A stretch of DNA of 64,000 nt, taken from positions 62,001 to 126,000 of the forward strand of contig CAJJBZ010000001.1 of the NCBI GenBank assembly GCA_905182535.1, in the 5' to 3' direction. Below the pieces are notes generated by a model, which saw nothing but the letters and a program-made list of their open reading frames with translations, made no database searches and was not told where the DNA came from. The DNA comes from an uncultured Planktomarina sp. Its GTDB lineage: Bacteria > Pseudomonadota > Alphaproteobacteria > Rhodobacterales > Rhodobacteraceae. Positions 55,863 through 64,000 of the stretch are shown here, one piece after another (position 1 is the first letter of the stretch; every line of letters begins with the position of its first letter). A program made the translations under genes and the position numbers.

Positions 55863-56090
55863 ATGCCCACGCAACACGATCATATCCAAACAAAGAAGGG
55901 CCGCAATGCGAGTCTGGTGATTGCGGGATCCATGTTGGTCTGGCTGGGCATGCAATGGGTGGCAGTGGAGTTGAATATCTCCAGCCGTTATATGTTGTTG
56001 GTGGATTTAGCCGTGATGGCCGCAATGGTTTGGTCACTGGTGGTGACTTTTCAAATTTGGCGCACGCGCCGCGATGCAGATAAAGGCTAA
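55863..56090 (+). CDS. DUF5337-type small membrane protein
   Basis: A 75-residue protein with two hydrophobic segments (about 18-33 and 43-62), preceded by a polar N-terminus and ending RTRRDADKG. It fits the DUF5337 proteins found between nuoE and nuoF in roseobacters. Role unknown; perhaps a complex I accessory factor. Confidence 0.8.
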   Translation: MPTQHDHIQTKKGRNASLVIAGSMLVWLGMQWVAVELNISSRYMLLVDLAVMAAMVWSLVVTFQIWRTRRDADKG

Positions 56091-56095
56091 CTGAC

Positions 56096-57391
56096 ATGCT
56101 AAAAGATCAAGATCGTATCTTTACAAATCTTTATGGGATGCATGAGCGCACCTTAAAAGGCGCGAAGGCGCGGGGCCATTGGGATGGCACGGCTACTCTG
56201 ATCAAAAAGGGCCGGGAATGGATTATCGATGAGATGAAAAAATCCGGCCTGCGCGGGCGCGGCGGCGCTGGCTTTCCAACCGGTTTGAAATGGTCTTTCA
56301 TGCCAAAGGAAAGCGACGGTCGCCCGTCATATCTTGTGATCAACGCCGATGAATCAGAGCCCGGCACGTGCAAAGACCGTGAGATCATGCGCCATGATCC
56401 GCATACTTTGATTGAAGGCTGTTTGATTGCCTCCTTCGCGATGAATGCGAATGCCTGCTACATCTATATTCGTGGTGAGTATATTCGTGAACGTGAAGCG
56501 CTTCAGACTGCTATTGATGAAGCCTATGAGGCCGGTTTTGTTGGTAAGAATGCCGCCAAATCTGGCTGGAATTTTGACATTTACTTGCACCACGGGGCAG
56601 GCGCCTATATTTGTGGTGAAGAGACAGCCTTGCTGGAAAGCCTTGAAGGCAAAAAAGGCATGCCTCGGATGAAACCGCCGTTTCCAGCGGGCGCTGGTTT
56701 GTATGGCTGCCCCACCACTGTGAACAATGTGGAGTCCATCGCCGTTGTGCCCACTATTCTACGGCGAGGTGGCGATTGGTTCTCTGGGTTTGGGCGTCCA
56801 AACAATACAGGCACCAAATTATTTGCGATTTCTGGCCATGTGAATCACCCCTGTGTGGTTGAAGAAGAAATGTCGATCACCTTTGATGAGTTGATCAACA
56901 AACATTGTGGCGGCATTCGCGGTGGCTGGGACAATCTGAAAGCTGTGATCCCGGGCGGGTCATCGGTTCCAATGTTGCCCGGTTCAGTGATGCGCAAAGA
57001 TGCGATTATGGATTTTGACTGGTTGCGCGCGCAAAGCTCGGGCCTCGGCACTGCGGCTGTGATTGTGATGGATCAATCGACCGATGTGGTCAAAGCCATT
57101 TGGCGCTTGGCGAAGTTTTACAAGCACGAAAGCTGTGGTCAATGTACACCGTGCCGTGAAGGCACTGGCTGGATGATGCGGGTGATGGAGCGTTTGGTGA
57201 CAGGCGATGCGGATCTGGAAGAAATTGACATGCTGCTTGATGTGACCAAACAAGTTGAAGGCCACACTATCTGTGCCCTTGGCGATGCAGCGGCTTGGCC
57301 GATCCAAGGTTTGATCCGGCATTTTAGAGGCGACATCGAAGAACGGATTGCCCATAAGCGCAAGCCGCGACGCGGATTTGCGGCGGAGTAA
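56096..57391 (+). CDS. nuoF: NADH-quinone oxidoreductase subunit F
   Basis: A 431-residue NuoF (51-kDa subunit) that oxidises NADH. The FMN/NADH site has [20 protein letters not shown] and [36 protein letters not shown] is the NADH motif and the N3 cluster ligands are in [12 protein letters not shown] and a later Cys (HTICALGD). Five nt after the DUF5337 gene. Full length, no breaks. Confidence 0.97.
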   Translation: MLKDQDRIFTNLYGMHERTLKGAKARGHWDGTATLIKKGREWIIDEMKKSGLRGRGGAGFPTGLKWSFMPKESDGRPSYLVINADESEPGTCKDREIMRHDPHTLIEGCLIASFAMNANACYIYIRGEYIREREALQTAIDEAYEAGFVGKNAAKSGWNFDIYLHHGAGAYICGEETALLESLEGKKGMPRMKPPFPAGAGLYGCPTTVNNVESIAVVPTILRRGGDWFSGFGRPNNTGTKLFAISGHVNHPCVVEEEMSITFDELINKHCGGIRGGWDNLKAVIPGGSSVPMLPGSVMRKDAIMDFDWLRAQSSGLGTAAVIVMDQSTDVVKAIWRLAKFYKHESCGQCTPCREGTGWMMRVMERLVTGDADLEEIDMLLDVTKQVEGHTICALGDAAAWPIQGLIRHFRGDIEERIAHKRKPRRGFAAE

Positions 57392-57394
57392 GAG

Positions 57395-57829
57395 ATGATT
57401 TTGACCAACCCATATTGCATCCGCGCAGTGGCATCGATTAAAGCTTTGCTTTTTGTCGTCTGTCTGCTGCCGTCTCAGGGCATGACTAAAGAGGGCTTAG
57501 ATCAGGAAGTTGAAATCAACGAGGGTCTGATTGCGATTAGCATGGCTGATACTATCCGCACTTCCTGTCCTGAGATATTGGCTCGGTTTATTGAGGCCTT
57601 CATCTTTTTGAAGTCTCTCGAAAGCCAAGCACGGGCTTTGGGCTATGACGGCTCTGAAATTAAAGCGTTTATCAACGACGCTGACGAAAAAGACCGGGTT
57701 TTAAGCCTTGCTCAAGCTCGTTTGACCACCATTGGGGCTTTGCCCTACCAACCTGCGACCTATTGCACCGTGGGGCTTGCTGAAATTCAGACAGGCTCCG
57801 CAATCGGAAAATTGCTGAAAGCGAAGTAA
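57395..57829 (+). CDS. DUF5333-type secreted protein
   Basis: A 144-residue protein with a likely signal segment ([20 protein letters not shown] region, about residues 13-30) and a helical mature part with two Cys ([16 protein letters not shown]). It matches the DUF5333 proteins located between nuoF and nuoG in roseobacters. Probably periplasmic; role in complex I unproven. It is 3 nt after nuoF and 2 nt before nuoG. Confidence 0.8.
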   Translation: MILTNPYCIRAVASIKALLFVVCLLPSQGMTKEGLDQEVEINEGLIAISMADTIRTSCPEILARFIEAFIFLKSLESQARALGYDGSEIKAFINDADEKDRVLSLAQARLTTIGALPYQPATYCTVGLAEIQTGSAIGKLLKAK

Positions 57830-57831
57830 AT

Positions 57832-59850
57832 ATGTCTGACCTGCGTAAAATCATCATCGACGATCAAGAGGTCGAAGTAGACGGCGCAATGACGCTGATC
57901 CAGGCCTGTGAACAGGTTGGGGTTGAGGTGCCACGGTTTTGTTATCACGAACGACTGACCATCGCGGGCAATTGCCGGATGTGTTTGGTTGAAGTGGTTG
58001 GCGGCCCACCCAAGCCCGCAGCCTCCTGTGCTATGCAGGTGCGCGATTTGCGCCCGGGTCCTGAGGGACAATTTCCGGTTGTGAAAACCAATTCTCCAAT
58101 GGTCAAAAAAGCCCGTGAGGGTGTGATGGAATTTCTGCTCATCAACCACCCGTTAGATTGCCCAATCTGCGATCAGGGTGGGGAATGTGATCTACAAGAT
58201 CAAGCCATGGCCTACGGCGTAGATTTCAGCCGGTTCAGAGAACCAAAACGCGCCACCGAAGATTTGGATCTTGGCCCATTGGTCGAAACCCATATGACAC
58301 GGTGCATCTCTTGCACACGCTGCGTAAGGTTCACCTCGGAAGTGGCTGGCCTCACTCAAATGGGCCAGACAGGTCGTGGCGAAGACTCTGAAATTACGAG
58401 CTATTTGGGACAAACTTTGGATAGCAATCTACAAGGCAATATTATTGATCTGTGTCCTGTTGGGGCATTGGTGTCCAAGCCTTATGCCTTTACGGCGCGG
58501 CCTTGGGAGCTGAGCAAGACAGATTCAATTGATGTGATGGATGCGCTTGGATCCAACATACGTGTTGACACCAAAGGTCGTGAAGTGATGCGGTTTTTGC
58601 CGCGCAATCATGATGGTGTGAATGAAGAATGGCTGGCTGATAAATCCCGCTTTGTATGGGATGGTCTGAGTCGCCAAAGGTTGGACAGACCTTACATCCG
58701 CGAATCTGGGAAGCTGCGTCCAGCCACATGGCCCGAAGCGCTTGAAAAAGCGGCATCGGCTATGGCTGGCAAAAAGGTTGCAGGCCTGATTGGTGACTTG
58801 GTTTCAGTTGAAGCCGCATTTGCCTTGAAACAATTGGTAACCGGATTAGGTGGCACGTTAGAGTGCCGCACAGATGGCGCGAAGCTGCCTGCGGGCAATC
58901 GCAGCGGTTACGTTGGTACGGCCACGGTAGAAGACATCGAATCTGCCAAAATGATCCAGCTGATTGGCACAAACCCAAAAGTGGAAGCGCCGGTTTTGAA
59001 CGCGCGAATTCGCAAGGCTTGGAGCAGGGGTGCCAACATTGGCCTTATCGGTAAGACTGTTGATCTGACCTACGAATATACACATATGGGCAATGGCCGC
59101 GCTGATTTGCAGGCCTTGGTGAAGCAAAAGTTTACTGATGTTCTGACGATGCCCTCCTTGGTTGTCGTGGGGCAGGCGGCGCTACAGGGTGAAGATGGCG
59201 CGGCGGTTTTGGCCGCTGTTATGGACCTTTGCAACAAAACCGAAAGCAAGCTGCTGGTTCTTCATTCCGCGGCCTCACGCGTTGGCGCGCTGGATCTAGG
59301 CTGCACCACCGAAGGCGGAGTTGATGCCGCTGTTGCGGGGGCGGATGTGGTATACAATCTTGGGTCCGATGAAATGGACATCGCTGTGGGTGCATTTGTG
59401 ATCTATCAAGGGAGCCATGGTGATCGTGGTGCGCATCGTGCGGATGTGATCTTGCCGGGCGCTGCTTATACTGAAGAAAATGGTATGTTTGTGAACACCG
59501 AAGGCCGGCCACAATTGGCACAACGTGCGGGCTTTGCGCCGGGCGAGGCCAAAGAAAACTGGGCAATCCTGCGCGCCTTATCCGCAGAGTTGGGGGCTAC
59601 CTTGCCTTATGACTCATTGGCACAACTGCGTCAGGCTTTGCTTACCGAGGTGCCGCATTTTGCGGAAATCGACCAAGTGCCCAGCAACGATTGGGTTGCG
59701 GTCACGGGCGGTAAGCTTGGTAAGGGTGACTTTGGATCGGCGGTTTTAGATTACTACCTTAGCAATCCAATTGCGCGGGCCAGTGAACTGATGGCAGAGC
59801 TGTCGGCCAATGCCAAGGCGCGGGCTGCGGCTCCAATGGTGGCTGAATAA
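57832..59850 (+). CDS. nuoG: NADH-quinone oxidoreductase subunit G
   Basis: A 672-residue NuoG (75-kDa subunit). Fe-S ligands: [2Fe-2S] in [20 protein letters not shown], His-ligated [4Fe-4S] in [18 protein letters not shown], and the third cluster in [10 protein letters not shown] with a later Cys (IDLCPVGAL). A molybdopterin-oxidoreductase-like domain follows, without cofactor in this family. It is longer than the short mitochondrial-like form of some alphaproteobacteria but within range. Clean frame. Confidence 0.96.
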   Translation: MSDLRKIIIDDQEVEVDGAMTLIQACEQVGVEVPRFCYHERLTIAGNCRMCLVEVVGGPPKPAASCAMQVRDLRPGPEGQFPVVKTNSPMVKKAREGVMEFLLINHPLDCPICDQGGECDLQDQAMAYGVDFSRFREPKRATEDLDLGPLVETHMTRCISCTRCVRFTSEVAGLTQMGQTGRGEDSEITSYLGQTLDSNLQGNIIDLCPVGALVSKPYAFTARPWELSKTDSIDVMDALGSNIRVDTKGREVMRFLPRNHDGVNEEWLADKSRFVWDGLSRQRLDRPYIRESGKLRPATWPEALEKAASAMAGKKVAGLIGDLVSVEAAFALKQLVTGLGGTLECRTDGAKLPAGNRSGYVGTATVEDIESAKMIQLIGTNPKVEAPVLNARIRKAWSRGANIGLIGKTVDLTYEYTHMGNGRADLQALVKQKFTDVLTMPSLVVVGQAALQGEDGAAVLAAVMDLCNKTESKLLVLHSAASRVGALDLGCTTEGGVDAAVAGADVVYNLGSDEMDIAVGAFVIYQGSHGDRGAHRADVILPGAAYTEENGMFVNTEGRPQLAQRAGFAPGEAKENWAILRALSAELGATLPYDSLAQLRQALLTEVPHFAEIDQVPSNDWVAVTGGKLGKGDFGSAVLDYYLSNPIARASELMAELSANAKARAAAPMVAE

Positions 59851-59854
59851 GACG

Positions 59855-60112
59855 ATGGATCAGGGATTTTCACCTATGACAACTGAGCGCAGATTGGGGC
59901 CTGTTTTTGGCCCTGTACGCAGGAATGAAGCCGCATTATCAGATGTGGCAGAAATTGCGTTTAATTTGAGCATAAACCTGAGCGGCGAGGCTAGTATTTG
60001 TCGCAAGGATCCGGTTTACGCCAAATCGAAAAGCGGGTTATTTGAACCGTTAACCTTTCAAGTGCAAGTCACTGTGGCTGACCACAAGGAACGAGGGATA
60101 CCGAAGGTATGA
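59855..60112 (+). CDS. Unknown 85-residue protein between nuoG and nuoH
   Basis: ATG 59855 is 4 nt after the nuoG stop; the TGA overlaps the nuoH ATG (ATGA). The sequence opens [20 protein letters not shown] and ends [16 protein letters not shown]. No domain recognised; ATG 59876 is a second possible start. It fills the gap fully, which supports a real gene. Confidence 0.55.
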   Translation: MDQGFSPMTTERRLGPVFGPVRRNEAALSDVAEIAFNLSINLSGEASICRKDPVYAKSKSGLFEPLTFQVQVTVADHKERGIPKV

Positions 60113-61146
60113 ACGAATTCTTTTCAACAAACCTTGGGATCGCTGTGATCCTTTTGGCCCAAACCCTCGCGGTTGTGGGTTTTGTGATGATCAGCCTGCT
60201 GTTTTTGGTCTATGGCGACCGTAAAATCTGGGCTGCGGTTCAGATGCGCCGGGGTCCGAATGTGGTGGGTCTGTTTGGCATGCTGCAAACCGTGGCCGAT
60301 GCGCTGAAATACATCTTCAAAGAGATCGTGATTCCGGCTGGGGCCGATCGTCCGGTGTTTATCCTTGCGCCTCTGGTTTCTTTTGTTTTGGCCATGCTGG
60401 CTTGGGCGGTGATCCCGTTCAACAGCACTTGGGTTTTGGCAGATATTAACGTGGCTTTGTTGTTTGTGTTCGCGGTGTCCTCCCTCGAGGTTTACGGCGT
60501 GATCATGGGGGGGTGGGCGTCCAACTCGAAGTATCCATTCTTGGGATCGCTGCGTTCTGCGGCGCAAATGATTTCTTATGAAGTTTCCATGGGTTTGATC
60601 ATTATCGGGGTAATCATCTCCACGGGGTCTATGAATTTTGGGGATATTGTCGCGGCTCAAAATGGCGATCTTGGGTTCTTTAACTGGTATTTCATCCCGC
60701 ATTTTCCAATGGTGTTCTTATTTTTTATTAGTGCTTTAGCTGAAACAAATCGCCCTCCTTTCGATCTTCCCGAAGCGGAATCGGAACTAGTGGCGGGCTA
60801 TCAGGTTGAATATTCCTCGACGCCGTTCTTGTTGTTCATGGCGGGTGAATATATCGCTATTTTCTTGATGTGTGCTTTGATCACCTTGCTGTTTTTTGGC
60901 GGTTGGACATCTCCTTTGCCCTTCCTTGCCGATGGTCCGGTTTGGATGGTTGGCAAAATGGCGATCTTCTTTTTCTTGATCGCGATGGTGAAGGCGCTTG
61001 TGCCGCGGTACCGCTATGACCAATTGATGCGTTTGGGCTGGAAAGTCTTTTTGCCATTCTCCTTGGTTTGGGTGGTCTTTGTGGCCTTTGCAGCGAAATT
61101 TGGTTGGTTCTGGGGGCTGTTTGCCCGCTGGACGGTGGGAGGCTAA
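60109..61146 (+). CDS. nuoH: NADH-quinone oxidoreductase subunit H
   Basis: A 345-residue membrane subunit with about eight helices, forming the quinone entry channel. [22 protein letters not shown] motif appears as [20 protein letters not shown], and [20 protein letters not shown] is the invariant acidic loop. Complete and in frame. Confidence 0.97.
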   Translation: MNEFFSTNLGIAVILLAQTLAVVGFVMISLLFLVYGDRKIWAAVQMRRGPNVVGLFGMLQTVADALKYIFKEIVIPAGADRPVFILAPLVSFVLAMLAWAVIPFNSTWVLADINVALLFVFAVSSLEVYGVIMGGWASNSKYPFLGSLRSAAQMISYEVSMGLIIIGVIISTGSMNFGDIVAAQNGDLGFFNWYFIPHFPMVFLFFISALAETNRPPFDLPEAESELVAGYQVEYSSTPFLLFMAGEYIAIFLMCALITLLFFGGWTSPLPFLADGPVWMVGKMAIFFFLIAMVKALVPRYRYDQLMRLGWKVFLPFSLVWVVFVAFAAKFGWFWGLFARWTVGG

Positions 61147-61150
61147 ACCA

Positions 61151-61645
61151 ATGGCAAATATTGATTATACACGCGCCGTTAAATACTTCTTGCTTCAAGA
61201 TTTCTGGGTCGCGTTCAAACTGGGCATGAAATATTTCATCGCGCCCAAGGCCACGCTCAACTACCCGCATGAAAAGGGGCCCTTGAGCCCAAGATTTCGC
61301 GGTGAGCATGCGCTGCGGCGTTATTCCAACGGCGAAGAACGGTGCATTGCATGTAAGCTTTGCGAGGCGATTTGTCCCGCGCAGGCCATTACCATCGATG
61401 CGGAACCCCGCGATGATGGCAGCCGGCGCACCACCCGCTATGACATCGACATGACCAAATGCATCTATTGTGGTTTCTGCCAAGAAGCCTGCCCGGTAGA
61501 TGCGATTGTCGAAGGTCCAAATTTCGAGTTCTCGACCGAGACACGCGAAGAACTTTTTTACGACAAATCCAAACTGCTAGAAAATGGTGACCGTTGGGAA
61601 GCTGAGATTGCGCGCAATCTAGAACTCGACGCGCCATATCGCTAG
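61151..61645 (+). CDS. nuoI: NADH-quinone oxidoreductase subunit I
   Basis: A 164-residue ferredoxin-like subunit with two [4Fe-4S] motifs, [12 protein letters not shown] and [12 protein letters not shown], that bind N6a and N6b. [18 protein letters not shown] precedes the first. The start is at ATG 61151, the second Met of the open frame, 4 nt after the nuoH stop. Confidence 0.97.
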   Translation: MANIDYTRAVKYFLLQDFWVAFKLGMKYFIAPKATLNYPHEKGPLSPRFRGEHALRRYSNGEERCIACKLCEAICPAQAITIDAEPRDDGSRRTTRYDIDMTKCIYCGFCQEACPVDAIVEGPNFEFSTETREELFYDKSKLLENGDRWEAEIARNLELDAPYR

Positions 61646-61667
61646 CGGCATAGGGGAAGGAAACACA

Positions 61668-62273
61668 ATGGGTATCGCGGAACTCGCGTTTTACGCATTT
61701 TCAATGTCTACTTTGATTGGGGGCATTTTCACGGTTGTGTCACGCAACCCGGTTCATTCGGTCTTATGGCTAATTTTGGCCTTCTTATCAGCTGCGGGTT
61801 TGTTCGTGCTTTTGGGCGCTGAATTTGTCGCCATGCTGTTGATCATCGTCTATGTGGGCGCGGTCGCGGTCTTGTTCTTGTTTGTGGTGATGATGCTGGA
61901 TGTAAATTTTGCCGAGCTCAAGGCTGAGATGGCGAAATATTTACCACTTGGCCTCCTGATCGGTGTGATCGTGCTGATGCAATTGATGTTCGCTTTTGGA
62001 GTGTGGGATTATTCCACAGGTTATGAGGGCCGGCTCGCCGCAGAAATTGGCACTGGCACCAATACAGCTGAGCTGGGCGCCATCATTTATGATGACTATA
62101 TTTTGATTTTTCAGCTGTCTGGCTTGATTTTGCTGGTGGCGATGATCGGGGCCATTGTTCTAACCCTGCGGCATCGTGTGGACATCAAACGCCAAGACGT
62201 GGTGGCGCAGATGATGCGTGATCCGGCGAAGGCGATGGAACTCAAAGACGTTAAACCGGGGCAGGGACTATGA
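61668..62273 (+). CDS. nuoJ: NADH-quinone oxidoreductase subunit J
   Basis: A 201-residue five-helix membrane subunit. [20 protein letters not shown] and [20 protein letters not shown] are typical (the latter includes the pi-bulge helix). GGGAAGG-like site (GGGGAAGGA) precedes the ATG. TGA overlaps the nuoK start (ATGA at 62270). Confidence 0.96.
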   Translation: MGIAELAFYAFSMSTLIGGIFTVVSRNPVHSVLWLILAFLSAAGLFVLLGAEFVAMLLIIVYVGAVAVLFLFVVMMLDVNFAELKAEMAKYLPLGLLIGVIVLMQLMFAFGVWDYSTGYEGRLAAEIGTGTNTAELGAIIYDDYILIFQLSGLILLVAMIGAIVLTLRHRVDIKRQDVVAQMMRDPAKAMELKDVKPGQGL

Positions 62274-62575
62274 TCGGACTTGAACATTATCTGGCCGTTG
62301 CGGCGGCGCTGTTTGTGATCGGCATCTTTGGACTGTTTCTAAATCGCAAAAACATCATCATTTTGCTGATGAGCATCGAATTGATGCTGTTGAGTGTGAA
62401 TATCAACTTTGTGGCCTTTTCGGCCTATCTGAACGATTATGTGGGTCAAATTTTCACTCTCTTCGTTCTGACCGTGGCGGCTGCAGAGGCTGCGATTGGC
62501 CTCGCGATTTTGGTATGTTTCTTCCGTAACAAAGGCTCGATTGACGTTGAAGACGTCAACGTAATGAAAGGGTAG
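62270..62575 (+). CDS. nuoK: NADH-quinone oxidoreductase subunit K
   Basis: A 101-residue subunit with three helices; [20 protein letters not shown] carries the conserved Glu of the proton path, and the second Glu is in [16 protein letters not shown]. Part of the proton-pumping membrane arm. Confidence 0.97.
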   Translation: MIGLEHYLAVAAALFVIGIFGLFLNRKNIIILLMSIELMLLSVNINFVAFSAYLNDYVGQIFTLFVLTVAAAEAAIGLAILVCFFRNKGSIDVEDVNVMKG

Positions 62576-62580
62576 GCGTT

Positions 62581-64000
62581 ATGGAAACGATTCTTCTATT
62601 TGCTCCTTTGGTGGGGGCTTTGATTGCAGGCTTCGGCCATGGTGTGATTGGTGATAAAGCAGCGCAGGTGTTGACCACCGGCTTGCTGTTTCTCTCGGCT
62701 CTTTTGTCTTGGGTGGTGTTTTTAACCTTTGACGGTCACACCGAAAGCATTCAAATCCTGCGTTGGATTGAAAGCGGAACTTTGTCCACGGATTGGGCCA
62801 TTCGGATTGACCGCTTGACGACCATCATGTTGATCGTGATCACCACGGTTTCCGCCTTGGTGCATCTCTATTCCATTGGCTATATGGCCCATGATGAGCA
62901 TTTCCGTGAGAGCGAAAGCTACCGCCCACGCTTCTTTGCTTATCTGTCCTTCTTTACCTTCGCCATGCTGATGCTGGTGACCTCTGACAACCTGCTCCAG
63001 CTATTTTTTGGCTGGGAAGGGGTTGGCGTGGCCTCCTATCTATTGATTGGCTTTTACATCCGCAAACAAAGCGCGGGTGCGGCGGCGATCAAGGCCTTTG
63101 TGGTCAACCGTGTTGGGGACTTTGGTTTTTTGCTGGGGATCTTCGCGCTGTATCTTGTGGCCGATAGCATCAAGTTTGATGACATTTTCCTGATTGGTCC
63201 TGAGCTGGCGGCGATGGAATTGCATTTCCTCTGGCGCGATTGGAATGCGGCCAATTTGATTGCGTTTTTGTTGTTTGTCGGAGCTATGGGTAAATCTGCT
63301 CAGTTGATCCTGCACACTTGGTTGCCCGATGCGATGGAGGGCCCAACGCCCGTGTCAGCGCTGATCCATGCGGCTACAATGGTAACGGCCGGGGTCTTCT
63401 TGGTCTGTCGTATGTCGCCTATTATGGAATTTGCACCGGATACGATGAGCTTTGTTGTGTTTCTTGGTGCGTCAACTGCATTTTTTGCAGCGACAGTGGG
63501 CCTGGTTCAAAACGACATCAAACGCGTTATAGCTTATTCAACCTGTTCGCAGCTGGGCTATATGTTTGTGGCTGCGGGCTTGGGTGTCTATTCCGTCGCG
63601 ATGTTTCATCTTCTGACCCACGCTTTTTTCAAAGCCATGTTGTTCTTGGGGGCGGGCTCTGTGATCCATGGCATGCATCATGAGCAGGATATGCGGAACT
63701 ACGGCGATCTGCGCAAGAAAATGCCTTACACATTCTGGGCGATGATGATCGGCACTTTGGCGATTACCGGTGTGGGCATTCCTTTGACCCATTACGGCTT
63801 TGCAGGCTTTTTGTCCAAGGATGCGGTGATTGAGAGCGCCTATGCGGGCACCAAGGGCGGTTATGCCTTCTGGATGCTTGTGATTGCGGCTTTGTTTACC
63901 AGCTTTTACAGCTGGCGCCTGATGTTCATGACCTTCTTTGGCAGCTCCCGTGGCGATAGAGCACACGCATGATCATGCGCTTGAAAGCCCCACTGTGATG
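62581..64000 (+). CDS. nuoL: NADH-quinone oxidoreductase subunit L, partial and frameshifted near the window end
   Basis: The antiporter-like subunit that pumps protons, cut by the window edge. Signature blocks: [56 protein letters not shown] and the [20 protein letters not shown] segment. The given frame stops at 63972, but one extra base near 63958-63961 explains it: the next frame reads [13 protein letters not shown] to the end, the expected continuation. Both frames belong to one gene. Confidence 0.95.

Overview
This is a chromosomal window from an alphaproteobacterium of the roseobacter group (Rhodobacteraceae). The evidence is the gene order of the nuo operon with its small interspersed genes (DUF5337 and DUF5333 types), the leucine-catabolic ivd-mcc cluster directly upstream of nuo, a methionine synthase split into separate homocysteine and B12 proteins with a DUF1638 partner, and an RNase E of the Rhodobacter type. 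Base composition is uneven: about 0-9 kb and 14-19 kb are visibly AT-rich and accessory, while 9.5-14 kb and the nuo operon are GC-richer.

Layout. 1-5.3 kb: a sugar-acid catabolic cluster (Gfo/Idh/MocA end, SDR, FAH hydrolase, fuconate-dehydratase-like enolase) with a PhyH dioxygenase and a divergent LysR regulator. 6-9.5 kb: small accessory genes (Sel1 protein, two unknowns, an alpha/beta hydrolase with an odd nucleophile elbow, periplasmic glutathione peroxidase). 9.5-14 kb: a polar amino-acid ABC transporter in an operon with a MATE exporter, plus divergent binding protein and a GST. 14.5-16 kb: pentapeptide-repeat protein and a hydrolase. 16.2-19.3 kb: a 3-kb island of small barrel-fold proteins and an HxlR regulator, bounded by an intact tRNA-Asn and a 46-bp copy of that tRNA's 3' part. 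19.4-22.5 kb: MBL hydrolase, EnvZ-like kinase, a decayed integrase beside a CAU tRNA. 22.5-30.5 kb: purine genes (purM, purN, purC, purS, purQ), rnd, sufE and the split methionine synthase. 30.5-38 kb: a DctB/DctD-like pair, rne, tusA, ccdA. 38-43 kb: DNA alkylation repair, glmS-glmU, gph. 43.2-44.4 kb: a truly decayed aminotransferase. 44.4-51.8 kb: leucine catabolism (ivd, mccB, mccA, mvaB, methylglutaconyl-CoA hydratase). 51.9-64 kb: nuoA to nuoL, running off the end.

A dominant feature is the number of otherwise intact, often essential genes broken by single-base insertions or deletions: fuconate dehydratase, glutathione peroxidase, histidine kinase, sufE, purC, rne, glmS, mccB, mccA, methylglutaconyl-CoA hydratase, nuoA, nuoB and nuoL. 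All conserved catalytic residues survive on both sides of each break, so I read most of them as consensus errors (mostly insertions, with a few homopolymer deletions) rather than true gene death. They are annotated as single genes with the break described. The aminotransferase at 43.3-44.4 kb and the integrase at 21.8-22.35 kb are real relics with several independent lesions.

I did not find a clearly new multi-gene system. The best leads are the tRNA-Asn-bounded mini-island, the AT-rich chimeric segment inside the mcc operon, the DctD-like regulator lacking its sigma-54 contact loop, and the hydrolase with Gln in place of the nucleophilic Ser.
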